Notes under the pieces: generated by a model
What the model saw: the letters and a program-made list of their open reading frames with translations, nothing else
Told to the model about the DNA's origin: nothing
Databases searched by the model: none
Assembly: GCA_964570765.1 (NCBI GenBank)
Contig: CAZMZF010000005.1
Location: 57,888-121,887 of the forward strand
Length of the DNA stretch: 64,000 bases
Source of the DNA: CAZMZF01 sp964570765
Lineage (GTDB): Bacteria; Zixibacteria; MSB-5A5; RBG-16-43-9
Direction: 5' to 3'
Shown here: positions 33,673-41,418 of the stretch, piece by piece
Layout: every line of letters begins with the position of its first letter
How positions within the stretch are numbered: the first letter of the stretch is position 1
Program-made: the position numbers and the translations under genes

Positions 33673-34800
33673 ATGCAAAGCCCTCTCAAACGATTTTTCA
33701 CGATTGCCACGCATGGATGCTCGATGCTCTTTGCGGGTGTCGGCTCCTGCGTGGCACTCGCGTTGTTTCTCTCTTCGTGCAGTTCTATCCTCCCTGCTCA
33801 CCGCGTAACTCCGCTTGGGGAGGAGAGTATGCTCCCACCACCGCGCTATTCAATCGTATGCGTCATCCACGGGGATGGTGGCTACCTTTATCATGATGCC
33901 CGCGGCAATGCATACAGAGCAGATGAGGAGGCTCTCGCAAAAGCGAAAACGGTCGCTGAGCGGAACACGCAAGCCGAGGTGTTCATCTTTCATGAAAGAC
34001 GCAGGAAGCACATCTTGCTCTTTTTTCCTCTCCGTGACGGAAAATTCTATTATTACCGGAACGGACGGCTCCTTGCCAAAGAATTGTACTGGCGCGATCA
34101 GGGACCATCTCGCTTCGATCCTGAAGTGGAGCTCTATCACCGCTTCCGCGCGGAAGAGCGACCTCAGCTGGTGAGATTGTTCCTCTACTTCGGTCACGAA
34201 ATCCCTGAATTCGGCGGCGCCGGCTACGATGCATCGTACTCGCATCGGACGTTTACGGTAGATGACCTGGCCGACGGATTGCTACGCATCACAGGCGATT
34301 CCACGAAGTTCGATCTCATAGTGCTCTCCACGTGTTTCAACGGCACACCCCACACCATCGCCGCGCTTGCTCCGTACGGACGATACATCATCGCTTCTCC
34401 CGACAATCTTCATCTTTCTTACTTCGATCTCGGTCCATTTGAGCAGCTGGATGTCGGTTTGCCAGGTGGAGATGTGTCTGCGTTTGCGAAGATGTTCGCT
34501 CAGCATGCATTCGACCGGCTGACAGAAGATATCCAGACGGCGGTCACTGTTGCCGTGTACGATGTGGATCGCGTGCAGGGATTCTTGCACTCCGTCGACA
34601 GTGTCTACGATCAGGCCTTGACCACATTGAAGGGACAAACACCGGCATCCATTGAGCACTGCGATTGCGCCGAAGACCCTGCCTACATCCTGCCGGGGAT
34701 GAGCAAGGGGGTAGATGTATTCTACCGCCCGCCGCGCTTCGGACGCTTGAAGCACAAACAGAGCCATTCCGGATGGGAATGCTGGAGGAGGAGAGAGTAA
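33673..34800 (+). CDS. Clostripain-like (C11, caspase-fold) lipoprotein
   Basis: 375 residues from the ATG at 33673 (a TTG two codons earlier is possible). The N-terminus is a lipoprotein signal with L-F-L-S-S-C-S-S. The body resembles clan CD cysteine peptidases of the clostripain type: a strand then Y-F-G-H-E-I-P (candidate catalytic His about 175) and F-D-L-I-V-L-S-T-C-F-N-G-T (candidate Cys about 221), followed by Y-I-I-A-S-P-D-N-L-H, as in C11 enzymes. The last 20 residues (from F-G-R-L-K-H-K) are encoded by a 49-base sequence repeated downstream at 35483, so the native C-terminus may have been replaced. A 60-base sample (34081-34140) is 53% G+C by my count. Confidence 0.72.
   Translation: MQSPLKRFFTIATHGCSMLFAGVGSCVALALFLSSCSSILPAHRVTPLGEESMLPPPRYSIVCVIHGDGGYLYHDARGNAYRADEEALAKAKTVAERNTQAEVFIFHERRRKHILLFFPLRDGKFYYYRNGRLLAKELYWRDQGPSRFDPEVELYHRFRAEERPQLVRLFLYFGHEIPEFGGAGYDASYSHRTFTVDDLADGLLRITGDSTKFDLIVLSTCFNGTPHTIAALAPYGRYIIASPDNLHLSYFDLGPFEQLDVGLPGGDVSAFAKMFAQHAFDRLTEDIQTAVTVAVYDVDRVQGFLHSVDSVYDQALTTLKGQTPASIEHCDCAEDPAYILPGMSKGVDVFYRPPRFGRLKHKQSHSGWECWRRRE
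34738..34786 (+). repeat. 49-base direct repeat, left copy (inside the C11-like gene end)
   Basis: TTCGGACGCTTGAAGC...GGGAATGCTGGA; it contains the small inverted repeat CATTCC-GGAT-GGGAATG. It matches the right copy at 35483-35531 with a single difference by my reading. Confidence 0.9.
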
Positions 34801-35037
34801 CATACCGTAGCCTCACAACCATTGGAACCAATCCAGAAGTAGAAAGGTCGTCTGCTGGAGGCAAAAGGAAATCCCAGGCAGCGGTGACCTCAATAGTAAC
34901 TTTACTGTCGCCACCGTCGGGTTGCTGTAAAATCTATAATCACTCACAAAGCTGAGTGGACATGAAAGTTCGATTAGCTTTGTTTCCATATTTAACTCTA
35001 ACATTAGGCGACATTGTTCGCCGGAAAGGAGCCGAAT

Positions 35038-35187
35038 ATGCTTTGGACTATTTGTGTGGTTCTTTTGATTTTGTGGCTGCTTGGATTGTTGAGCGGCTAC
35101 ACTATGGGCGGAGTAATTCATGCTCTGCTGGTTATCGCCATCGTGGTGGTGCTGGTCAGAGTCATTACCGGACGCAAACCGATGTAG
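35038..35187 (+). CDS. Lmo0937-family small membrane protein
   Basis: A 49-residue protein with the pattern M-L-W-T-I...L-L-G-L-L-S-G-Y-T-M-G-G-V-I-H and a second helix ending R-V-I-T-G-R-K-P-M, typical of the Lmo0937 family of two-helix membrane peptides often linked to stress loci. GGAAAGGAGCCGAAT precedes the ATG. It lies in the G+C-richer island. Confidence 0.85.
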   Translation: MLWTICVVLLILWLLGLLSGYTMGGVIHALLVIAIVVVLVRVITGRKPM

Positions 35188-35230
35188 CCGTTTGCACTCG
35201 CAAGACTTCTCAAAAAAGGAGCTTAAACGC

Positions 35231-35455
35231 ATGAAACCGATAATGTTTATAGGACTCGTTCTCATCGTTCTCGGCGTCGTGGTCATTCTTTTACAATTCA
35301 TCACATTCACCACGCACGTGAAGGGTATCCACATTGGCCCCTTCAAAACCAGCGCCGAAGCCAAGACGGACTTTCCGGTGCCACCTCTCTTTGGCGTATT
35401 AGTGCTTGCCGGTGGAATTGTATTGGTCATCATTGGGCGCAAGAGAAAACCGTAG
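35231..35455 (+). CDS. Small two-helix membrane protein, unknown
   Basis: 74 residues: an N-terminal helix (F-I-G-L-V-L-I-V-L-G-V-V-V-I-L), a loop with H-I-G-P-F-K-T-S-A-E-A-K and a second helix (L-F-G-V-L-V-L-A-G-G-I-V-L), ending in positive residues. The layout resembles a widespread family of small proteins in Bacteroidetes/Ignavibacteria-like genomes. The ATG at 35231 follows AAAAAAGGAG. It follows the Lmo0937 gene by 43 bases. Confidence 0.75.
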   Translation: MKPIMFIGLVLIVLGVVVILLQFITFTTHVKGIHIGPFKTSAEAKTDFPVPPLFGVLVLAGGIVLVIIGRKRKP

Positions 35456-35975
35456 TTTAACCAGCATCGCCTGACAACGGTATTCGGACGCTTGAAGCAC
35501 AAACGGAGCCATTCCGGATGGGAATGCTGGAGATTTCTGAAGTAGTCCGGGGTTGTGCGAAATGCTCGCACAGCGGGGCGAGGATACCTATACCTGCTTG
35601 CTACAGTTAGAGAAATAGTGAGTGGCTCTGATGGACAGGTGGGTTTATGACCTTAGAGGGGTAGTTTTTCTCTCCCAAAATATATTAAATCACCCCTCGT
35701 GTATTCTCTTTTGGTTTAATAAATTACAAAAATTAACCCCCTGTAGCTAACCTAGACATATCTCAAAGCAGCGTGAGAATTTGGAAGGCTCCCTGGCTTA
35801 TCAAACTGCCCCGAATAATCAGGAGCTGAAGCCAGTTCCGAAAAAACCTCGGTGATGAAAAAAAAACAGAGAAGATTAGATAAAATCCTTGACTTTTAGA
35901 ACCAGGTTTGTTAAACTGGGCGAGAAGCCACTCAAGTGGCTAAAAACAATCAACAAACCAAGAAAGGAGGAAGAG
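35456..35975 (+). other. Gene-poor spacer at the right edge of the island
   Basis: Contains the right copy of the 49-base repeat (35483-35531), a GTGCGAAATGCTCGCAC hairpin (35555-35571) and then A+T-rich sequence. Base composition falls back to the host level after about 35640. No gene is seen until the lipoprotein near 35976. Confidence 0.6.
35483..35531 (+). repeat. 49-base direct repeat, right copy
   Basis: Near-identical to 34738-34786. The two copies enclose the two small membrane genes (35038-35455), which could be excised or have been brought in by recombination between them. Confidence 0.9.
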
Positions 35976-36413
35976 ATACCAAGCAGAAATTTGGTTTTAG
36001 GGGTTCTCCTGGGGATATTGGGGTTGGTGATAGGCGGGTGCGTTTTGTACGGTGGAGGAGGTATATCTGGCGGAACGGCATACTCTTACGACCATCCCCG
36101 TTATTGCTATGACTGCCATCAATATCAACAGTGGGGTGCGACGGTCGTAGACTGCGATTTCTATGATTTCTATTTTGTGGGCAATGGGTGTTATTACCGC
36201 CCCAGGCACGAAGACCGCAGAGTTTTCGTCTTCAGGAAATACAATTACGGCAAGGATGCGAAGTTCGGAGATCATTACAGGCAACATCAGGCAAATGATG
36301 AAGAAAGAGCCAGGATCGAGAAGGAATATCGTGGAGTAGAAAAGCGAGAAAGGCAAAAGGTCGAAAAAGAATACCGTGAGCGTGACAAGAAGGTCGGGCA
36401 GAGAAAGAAGTGA
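35976..36413 (+). CDS. Putative lipoprotein, Tyr/His/Cys-rich with charged tail
   Basis: The N-terminus N-L-V-L-G-V-L-L-G-I-L-G-L-V-I-G-G-C is an almost ideal lipoprotein signal, cysteine about 20 residues in. AAGGAGG ends at 35970, so the best-placed start is the ATA at 35976, a rare codon; TTG at 35991 is too far away and TTG at 35889 would bury the signal 30 residues inside. The mature part has a Y-D-H-P-R-Y-C-Y-D-C-H segment with three cysteines after the lipid cysteine, and the last 50 residues are a charged helix rich in E-R-x-R-x-E-K-E-Y-R. No family is recognised. Confidence 0.65.
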   Translation: MPSRNLVLGVLLGILGLVIGGCVLYGGGGISGGTAYSYDHPRYCYDCHQYQQWGATVVDCDFYDFYFVGNGCYYRPRHEDRRVFVFRKYNYGKDAKFGDHYRQHQANDEERARIEKEYRGVEKRERQKVEKEYRERDKKVGQRKK

Positions 36414-36469
36414 AGTTCTTTACGTCCTGCCTTATATGGATGATGGTCCAAAAGGCGACGTGAAAGGAG

Positions 36470-36605
36470 TGACCTGCCCCCCATATTTCGGTCCAGTTTA
36501 GAAGTTAGTACATTAGACTGGACTGAGGAAGGAGGATAATATGGGTCGGCAGCGATTTACAGAAGGGAGCATTGTTCGCATATTGCCGGAGGCAGAACTA
36601 GTTTT
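36470..36605 (+). mobile_element. IS3-family left-end remnant with truncated orfA
   Basis: TGACCTGCCCCCC at 36470 resembles an IS3 terminal inverted repeat. AGGAAGGAGG then precedes ATG 36541, whose frame reads R-F-T-E-G-S-I-V-R-I-L-P-E-A-E-L and L-S-R-G-L-P-V-S-Q, the start of IS3-type OrfA (helix-turn-helix). The frame stops after 31 residues and no OrfB or right end is seen, so only the left tip survives, fused to a dockerin fragment. Confidence 0.72.
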
Positions 36606-36626
36606 GTCTCGAGGCCTACCAGTGTC

Positions 36627-36784
36627 TCAGATGTGACCTTTATTATAAACTATCTATTTAAGGCAGGTCCAGCTCCTGATCCTTTATGGGTAGGTGACGT
36701 TAACTGTGATGGAAAGGTAACTCTCGCTGATGTTGTCTATTTGTTAATTATCTGTTCAAAGGCGGACCACCACCAATTTGTTGA
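36627..36784 (+). pseudogene. Frameshifted C-terminal dockerin fragment
   Basis: Encodes D-V-T-F-I-I-N-Y-L-F-K, then G-D-V-N-C-D-G-K-V-T-L-A-D-V-V-Y-L, a dockerin repeat pair. After Y-L the frame shifts by one missing base; in the other frame it continues N-Y-L-F-K-G-G-P-P-P-I-C and stops at 36782. The remainder of the parent protein is gone, replaced on the left by the IS3 remnant. Confidence 0.8.
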
Positions 36785-37101
36785 AAAGAGTTTGGAGTTT
36801 GTGAGTTTGTTCGTTTGTCGGGCATAAAAAAATGGTAGAAAGGCATCCTGCCTGTTCACCAAAACTCAGACCCTGGAAACGGGTCCGTTGGACAGGAATG
36901 TCTGAGCTACCATTGTAGGGTCAGGCGAGGGCGCCTGACCTACCAGAGATCTCCTCGCAATGATATTTCTTTATTTCTTCTCTTGACAACTGCACAGATG
37001 GGCAGTATTATAATACGGGCAAAAGGCAATAGTCTAAAGTCCGAAAGGAGAAAAAAGACTATAGCCTCTAGACTTTAGACTGCTTTTCTCTGGAGGGGTA
37101 A
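36785..37101 (+). repeat. Spacer with repeats, a promoter and an AGTCTAAAG hairpin
   Basis: A GTTTGGAGTTTG...GTTTGTTCG piece (36793-36814) resembles the sequence that follows the tRNA genes near 61 kb. A GGGTCC-centred element (36871-36896) and a GGTCAGGCG...CGCCTGACC hairpin (36929-36943) follow. The spacer ends in an AGTCTAAAGTC...GACTTTAGACT hairpin (37030-37081). Confidence 0.65.
36983..37011 (+). promoter_or_regulatory. Candidate promoter of the helicase gene
   Basis: TTGACA at 36983-36988, a 17-base spacer and TATTAT at 37006-37011. The leader then contains the AGTCTAAAG hairpin before the ribosome site TGGAGGGG. Confidence 0.55.
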
Positions 37102-39780
37102 ATGGAAGTAAGAAAGCTCTTAAAATATGGTATCCCGGAAAGTATTATCAAGACCTGGGAAGAAAGTCAGGGGGAAAAGTTATTACCTTTACAATCATTA
37201 GCAGTTACACGTTTTAATCTTTTAAATGGGGAGAGTCTGATAATCTCAGCCCCTACTTCTTCCGGAAAGACATTTTGCGGAGAGATGGCGGCAATATGTT
37301 CTATTTTTAAACGAAAAAAAGTATTTTATCTGGTACCGCTTAAGGCTATTGCGGAAGAGAAGTTTTCAGATTTTCAAGCAAAATATTCAAATTTGGGGAT
37401 AAAAATAGTTATCTCTACAAAAGACAGAAGGGAATATGATTTAGATTTAGAAAAGGGTAATTTCGATTTAGGCATTATGATATATGAGAAGTTTAATCAA
37501 CTTCTACTTAAAAACTTAGACTTACTGAGAAACATAGACCTTTTGATCATCGATGAATTACAGATGATTGGTGATAGCTCACGGGGCCAGGTTTTAGAGT
37601 TGGCTTTGCTCAAAGTTCTTAATTCCGGTTACAAACCACAGATTATTGGCTTATCTGCAGTATTAGGTGAAGTTGAGAGATTAGCTTCCTGGTCAGGATG
37701 TAAGTTTCTTCTGGAGAAGAAAAGACCGGTTGAGCTTTTACAGGGGATTCTATATAAAGAAAGATTTGCCTATAGAAAATATAACTCTCAGGAAGAAGGA
37801 GAGGAAAAATTCATAGAAGTTGAAAACGAAGATATAGAAAAAATTCTATTTCCCAATCTCAAGATGCTCTTAGAGAAAGGAGAACAGGTTTTAGTCTTTT
37901 TGAAAAGCAGAAATGAAACCTTAAAGATGGCTCTTCTTTTTGCAGATGAATCCAGAGGAGAGCCTGCTTCCGAAGCTTTAGAGAAATTGGCTGAGTTAGA
38001 AGTTACCAGCCTTAAGGAAAAGTTAGAGTTTTGTCTTCAAAAAGGGATTGCATTCCATAATGCTGATTTAACCTATGAAGAAAGAGGTTTAGTCGAACAT
38101 TCCTATCTTGAAAAAGAGATTAAACTGGTATTTGCAACCAGCACCTTAGCCATGGGGGTAAATCTCCCAGCCAGGACGGTTTTTATAGAGACTTTAAAGT
38201 ATGAAAGTGGTGAATTTACAGATAAAGGAGTTATGGTTCCCTTAACCTGGAATGAATATGAGAATATGTCTGGAAGAGCTGGAAGATTTGGATTAGAAAA
38301 AGAGTTTGGCAGGTCAGTTCTTTTAGCAAGTAATCAGTTTCATTTCGATTCACTCTGGGATAAGTATATCGAAGGCAAGGAAGAAAAGCTGATTCCAGTT
38401 TTGGATAAAATAGATTTAGAGGATGTTATCCTCGACCTGGTATCCTCGGGCCTGGCTAAAGATTCTGCCGGACTGGAAAAGTATTTAGCCAACACCTTTT
38501 CAGCTGACGTTATAAATCAAGATCAAAATGTTCTAAAGGAAAGAATTTCAAAATTGATTGAGGAAAATATATTAACCCCAGATGAAAAAGATAACCTTTA
38601 TGTCACAGCTCTGGGGAAAGTTATATCTCTCCAGGGAATAAAAATTGAAACTGGTTTAGCGATTAAGAGAAAATTGGAAAAAGAAAGCTCATTAGAACCT
38701 GTTAATCCGAATTTGTCCATAATGGATCCAACCGGAGATCCATTGGGCTGGTTTTATGAACTACTGAAGACTAAAGATGGTGAAAGGATTTATACACCTC
38801 TTTCTTTTCATGAAATAGAGAACAGGGTTTATCAAGAAAAACTAAAAGGAAGATTTACTCAGGATAGTATCTCAGAGCAAAGGTTAAAAGAGTTTTTATC
38901 CATCTCAAGTGGGCAGTTATCCTCCAGGCAATTTTCCAGACTTAAACTTTCTTTGTTTTTCTGTGACTGGATAACTCCTGCTCCCCTCTGTGATTTAGAA
39001 AATGAATATAGTCTAAGAAGTGGTTTTATCTCTCAGATTGCCAAGGAACTTGCCTGGCTTTTAGATTCTACCTCTGCTATTGCCCGGATTTTAAATTGCG
39101 GGGAGGGATTGGAAAAGTTTTTAAAGGATTTAGCATGGCAAGTTCAGTTTGGGATAGGTCAGGATATGATTGAAATAGCAAAATTAAAGGTCTCAGGGTT
39201 GGGACGAAATTTTCTCTGGAAACTATCCGCAAAAGAGATTACCTCTAAAGACCAGATTAAGGAAATAGGATTAGATGAGTTAAAAAAGATAATTCCTGAA
39301 AAGGTGGCTATTAGGTTAAAAGAGGAGATTATCTATGAAGGATCAGCTCGTGCAAGATGTAGGGGCACGTTGTCCCGCCCCTGGCGGGATGCCCCTACCG
39401 TTTCCTGGAAAAGAGATTCTACCAAAAGCAAACTTATTTTAGATGGAAGTTTGGTCAAGGGGAAATATACGGTTATTCTAAATGGCAGAAGGCTTCTGCT
39501 CAGCCATAAAAGTTTCAGATATTTATTTAAATTAGCCTGGGCGGTTTTTAAAAAGGAGGATGGCTGGATACATAAATTGGATTTGGAAGAAGGGGATAAC
39601 CAGGGGAAATATATTTACCGTCTGAAGAAAGAGCTTTCACCTTCAGAAACGTCTCTTATTGAAAACAACCGCATTGGTTCTTACCGGTTAAATCTGAAAA
39701 AAGAGAAAATTCAACTAAATAAAGAGATGTTAGAAAATTTTCAGGATTATGAAATAAAGGAACTGCTGAAAGATATGTAG
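37102..39780 (+). CDS. Ski2/Hel308-like DEAD/DEAH-box helicase
   Basis: An 892-residue superfamily 2 helicase. Motif I A-P-T-S-S-G-K-T near residue 53, Ia L-V-P-L-K-A-I-A-E-E-K, II D-E-L-Q near 152 (Ski2-like variant of DExH), III G-L-S-A-V, V A-T-S-T-L-A-M-G-V-N-L-P-A near 348, VI around G-R-A-G-R-F-G, and a helix-hairpin-helix-like end near 735. Two dispersed palindromes are embedded in frame: residues about 536-549 (38707-38746) and about 754-767 (39361-39402). Apart from these the domain order is normal. Role probably in DNA repair or restart, as for Hel308; RNA substrates cannot be excluded. Confidence 0.88.
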   Translation: MEVRKLLKYGIPESIIKTWEESQGEKLLPLQSLAVTRFNLLNGESLIISAPTSSGKTFCGEMAAICSIFKRKKVFYLVPLKAIAEEKFSDFQAKYSNLGIKIVISTKDRREYDLDLEKGNFDLGIMIYEKFNQLLLKNLDLLRNIDLLIIDELQMIGDSSRGQVLELALLKVLNSGYKPQIIGLSAVLGEVERLASWSGCKFLLEKKRPVELLQGILYKERFAYRKYNSQEEGEEKFIEVENEDIEKILFPNLKMLLEKGEQVLVFLKSRNETLKMALLFADESRGEPASEALEKLAELEVTSLKEKLEFCLQKGIAFHNADLTYEERGLVEHSYLEKEIKLVFATSTLAMGVNLPARTVFIETLKYESGEFTDKGVMVPLTWNEYENMSGRAGRFGLEKEFGRSVLLASNQFHFDSLWDKYIEGKEEKLIPVLDKIDLEDVILDLVSSGLAKDSAGLEKYLANTFSADVINQDQNVLKERISKLIEENILTPDEKDNLYVTALGKVISLQGIKIETGLAIKRKLEKESSLEPVNPNLSIMDPTGDPLGWFYELLKTKDGERIYTPLSFHEIENRVYQEKLKGRFTQDSISEQRLKEFLSISSGQLSSRQFSRLKLSLFFCDWITPAPLCDLENEYSLRSGFISQIAKELAWLLDSTSAIARILNCGEGLEKFLKDLAWQVQFGIGQDMIEIAKLKVSGLGRNFLWKLSAKEITSKDQIKEIGLDELKKIIPEKVAIRLKEEIIYEGSARARCRGTLSRPWRDAPTVSWKRDSTKSKLILDGSLVKGKYTVILNGRRLLLSHKSFRYLFKLAWAVFKKEDGWIHKLDLEEGDNQGKYIYRLKKELSPSETSLIENNRIGSYRLNLKKEKIQLNKEMLENFQDYEIKELLKDM
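38707..38746 (+). repeat. GGATCC-centred palindromic element inside the helicase gene
   Basis: Second coding copy of the 40-base element seen in fmt (22637-22676). Here it encodes P-N-L-S-I-M-D-P-T-G-D-P-L, whereas the fmt copy is translated in another frame. Confidence 0.85.
39361..39402 (+). repeat. GTAGGGGCA...TGCCCCTAC palindrome inside the helicase gene
   Basis: An inverted repeat with outer arms GTAGGGGCA/TGCCCCTAC and inner CCCGCC/GGCGGG, matching the intergenic hairpin family. It adds an R/G/P-rich in-frame stretch (R-G-T-L-S-R-P-W-R-D-A-P) just after the helix-hairpin-helix-like segment. Confidence 0.85.
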
Positions 39781-40038
39781 TTTGTAGCGTCCTCACTCCT
39801 GTGAGGACGGGTGTCTTCACTCCTGTCTTGCGGATTCGCTTAGGGGGTGAAGAGTAATATCCGTTGCCACAGGAGTGGCAACGCTACGGATTCTTATCAC
39901 CTATCGTAGTACGACCCTTTTCCTAATAACGGAGACTATGTCTGGCGCCCTACGGGCGGGCTCGTAGCCACCATAGGACAGGGTCGCAAAAATTTTTGGG
40001 CAGATACAGGAGTCTGCCCCTACAAAACAATTTTTTGT
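39781..40038 (+). repeat. Spacer with palindromes between helicase and next gene
   Basis: TAGCGTCCTCACTCC...GAGGACG (39785-39808) and a related GTTGCCAC...GTGGCAACG hairpin (39863-39882), a TAGTACGACCC fragment, GGGCGCC-type pieces and a GGGCAGA...TCTGCCC hairpin (39998-40018). No gene is seen. Confidence 0.6.
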
Positions 40039-40067
40039 TTGACAATATCTTAGAGTTTTCTTATTTT
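40039..40067 (+). promoter_or_regulatory. Candidate promoter very close to its start codon
   Basis: TTGACA at 40039-40044, a 17-base spacer and TATTTT at 40062-40067. Transcription would begin about seven bases before the ATG at 40081, leaving almost no leader and no ribosome site. Confidence 0.5.
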
Positions 40068-40080
40068 TGCGAAAACTATT

Positions 40081-41019
40081 ATGCAGAAAAAACATATTTA
40101 TATTTCAGGGTTGATTTTAATCGGGGTAATAGTTCTTATTCTCTTATTTTCACTCCTGTTTAAGAAAAAAGAAAAGGATACCAGAGAGATTTTTCAGAAG
40201 GAAATTGCTGCAAATTTGCAAGAGGGTTATAGCGTTAAGGATACTATCTTTGAAAGTCTAGATAATAAGCATCAGCAGGTGATATCTATAATCAGCCAGG
40301 AGGAGTCAAAAGATTTAGATCGTCAGGATAGTCTGGTTATCTTTGAGCTAAAAAAAGGGAAATTAGTTGAGATCTATAACTCGGTGGAGTGGTTATATGA
40401 GTTGGGAAATAGTTTAAATGGAGATAGCAGTAGAGTTAAAGATTTAAATAAAGATGGTCTAAAAGAATTAATCGTAACTGGTGGGACAGGTGGAAACTGC
40501 TGGACCTGTGAGTATTTGAAGGTATTTCAGGTGAAAGATCAAAAGGTGAGGGAGTTCCTTCCAATTCTACCGGAAACACAGGTTATTTATGGTATTCTGG
40601 ATTTGAATGAGGATGGTGAAGATGAGCTTTTAGTTCTGGATGCGGAATGGGAAGTGAATATGTATATGGACCTCTGCCATGCCTGTTTGCCCAGCTTTGA
40701 TTTTATCTATACCTGGAAAAAGGATAGATATCAAGAAGCGTCTCTGGAGTTTCCTTTTTATTATGAAGAGAAGATAGACGAGATCAAGAAGGAAATAAAA
40801 GAAATGGATATTGAGGAAAAGGGTTCAGATTACTATATGGGAAAAGTTATTTCAATATTTTTGAATTATGTTCAGAAAGGGGAAAAGGAAAAAGGGTGGG
40901 AAGTTTTTAAAAACTATATGGCGGAAGAGAATTTCAAGGGTAAAGCATTTAAAAATATGGCCAAGGAGATTGTTAAGGATTTACAGCGAAGATATTTCGA
41001 ATCCGGGGATTCAAAGTAG
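40081..41019 (+). CDS. Membrane-anchored protein with FG-GAP/VCBS-like calcium loops
   Basis: 312 residues. One N-terminal helix (about residues 8-27) ends in K-K-K-E-K, so the rest is probably periplasmic. Two loops of the form D-L-N-K-D-G-L-K-E-L and D-L-N-E-D-G-E-D-E-L (near 120 and 178) match integrin-like FG-GAP/VCBS calcium-binding repeats. Several cysteines are present (C-W-T-C near 141, C-H-A-C near 205) and may form disulphides. The C-terminal third is helical and charged. No named family. Confidence 0.75.
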   Translation: MQKKHIYISGLILIGVIVLILLFSLLFKKKEKDTREIFQKEIAANLQEGYSVKDTIFESLDNKHQQVISIISQEESKDLDRQDSLVIFELKKGKLVEIYNSVEWLYELGNSLNGDSSRVKDLNKDGLKELIVTGGTGGNCWTCEYLKVFQVKDQKVREFLPILPETQVIYGILDLNEDGEDELLVLDAEWEVNMYMDLCHACLPSFDFIYTWKKDRYQEASLEFPFYYEEKIDEIKKEIKEMDIEEKGSDYYMGKVISIFLNYVQKGEKEKGWEVFKNYMAEENFKGKAFKNMAKEIVKDLQRRYFESGDSK

Positions 41020-41347
41020 TATAATTATTTGATGTTTCGGGAATAGATATGTAGGTCGAGTTGCTCGCTTATGGCGAGCCACCCGACAGGATTTTGTCTA
41101 TAAAGGTGAAAAGAAAAAGGTTAAAGGAAGATTGTAGAGACGCATAGCGATGCGTCTCTTTGCGTAGTACGATCCTTTTAGGATCGCCATAGTATATGGA
41201 GGTCAGGTTGCGGAAGCCACCCGACTTAGATTTTGTCGGGCAGTCTTCGACAGCCCGACCTACCCTCTGAAAGGCATCAGCATTTCCCAATGCCGTTGCA
41301 TCAAATTTAACCGTAAATCTATTAATCAATTTTTGAGAAGAAGATAG
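41020..41347 (+). repeat. Spacer with GTAGGTCGGGT-type and other palindromes
   Basis: GTAGGTCG...GCGAGCCACCCGAC (41051-41088), GAGACGCAT-AGCG-ATGCGTCTC (41137-41158), a GTACGATCC...GGATCG piece (41167-41186) and GTCAGGTTGC...CAGCCCGACCTAC (41201-41264). An 86-codon minus-strand frame here only reads through repeats and is not a gene. Confidence 0.65.
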
Positions 41348-41375
41348 TTGACAAATAATATTTATTTGCTATTTT
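41348..41375 (+). promoter_or_regulatory. Candidate promoter of the EF-G paralogue
   Basis: TTGACA at 41348-41353, a 16-base spacer and TATTTT at 41370-41375, about 44 bases before the TTG start. Confidence 0.5.
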
Positions 41376-41418
41376 GAGGATTCATTAGAGCAATTTATCT
41401 GAAAATAAGGAGAATAGT

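Noticed and set aside
34956..35234. 92-codon plus-strand frame overlapping the Lmo0937-like gene
   Set aside because: It is in another frame from the recognisable 49-residue membrane protein and lacks a ribosome site.
34282..35571. Several minus-strand open frames across the G+C-rich island
   Set aside because: They are antisense shadows: the plus strand carries signal peptides, ribosome sites and recognisable small families.
41069..41329. 86-codon minus-strand open frame
   Set aside because: It is made of palindromic repeat sequence and shows no conserved features or start signal.
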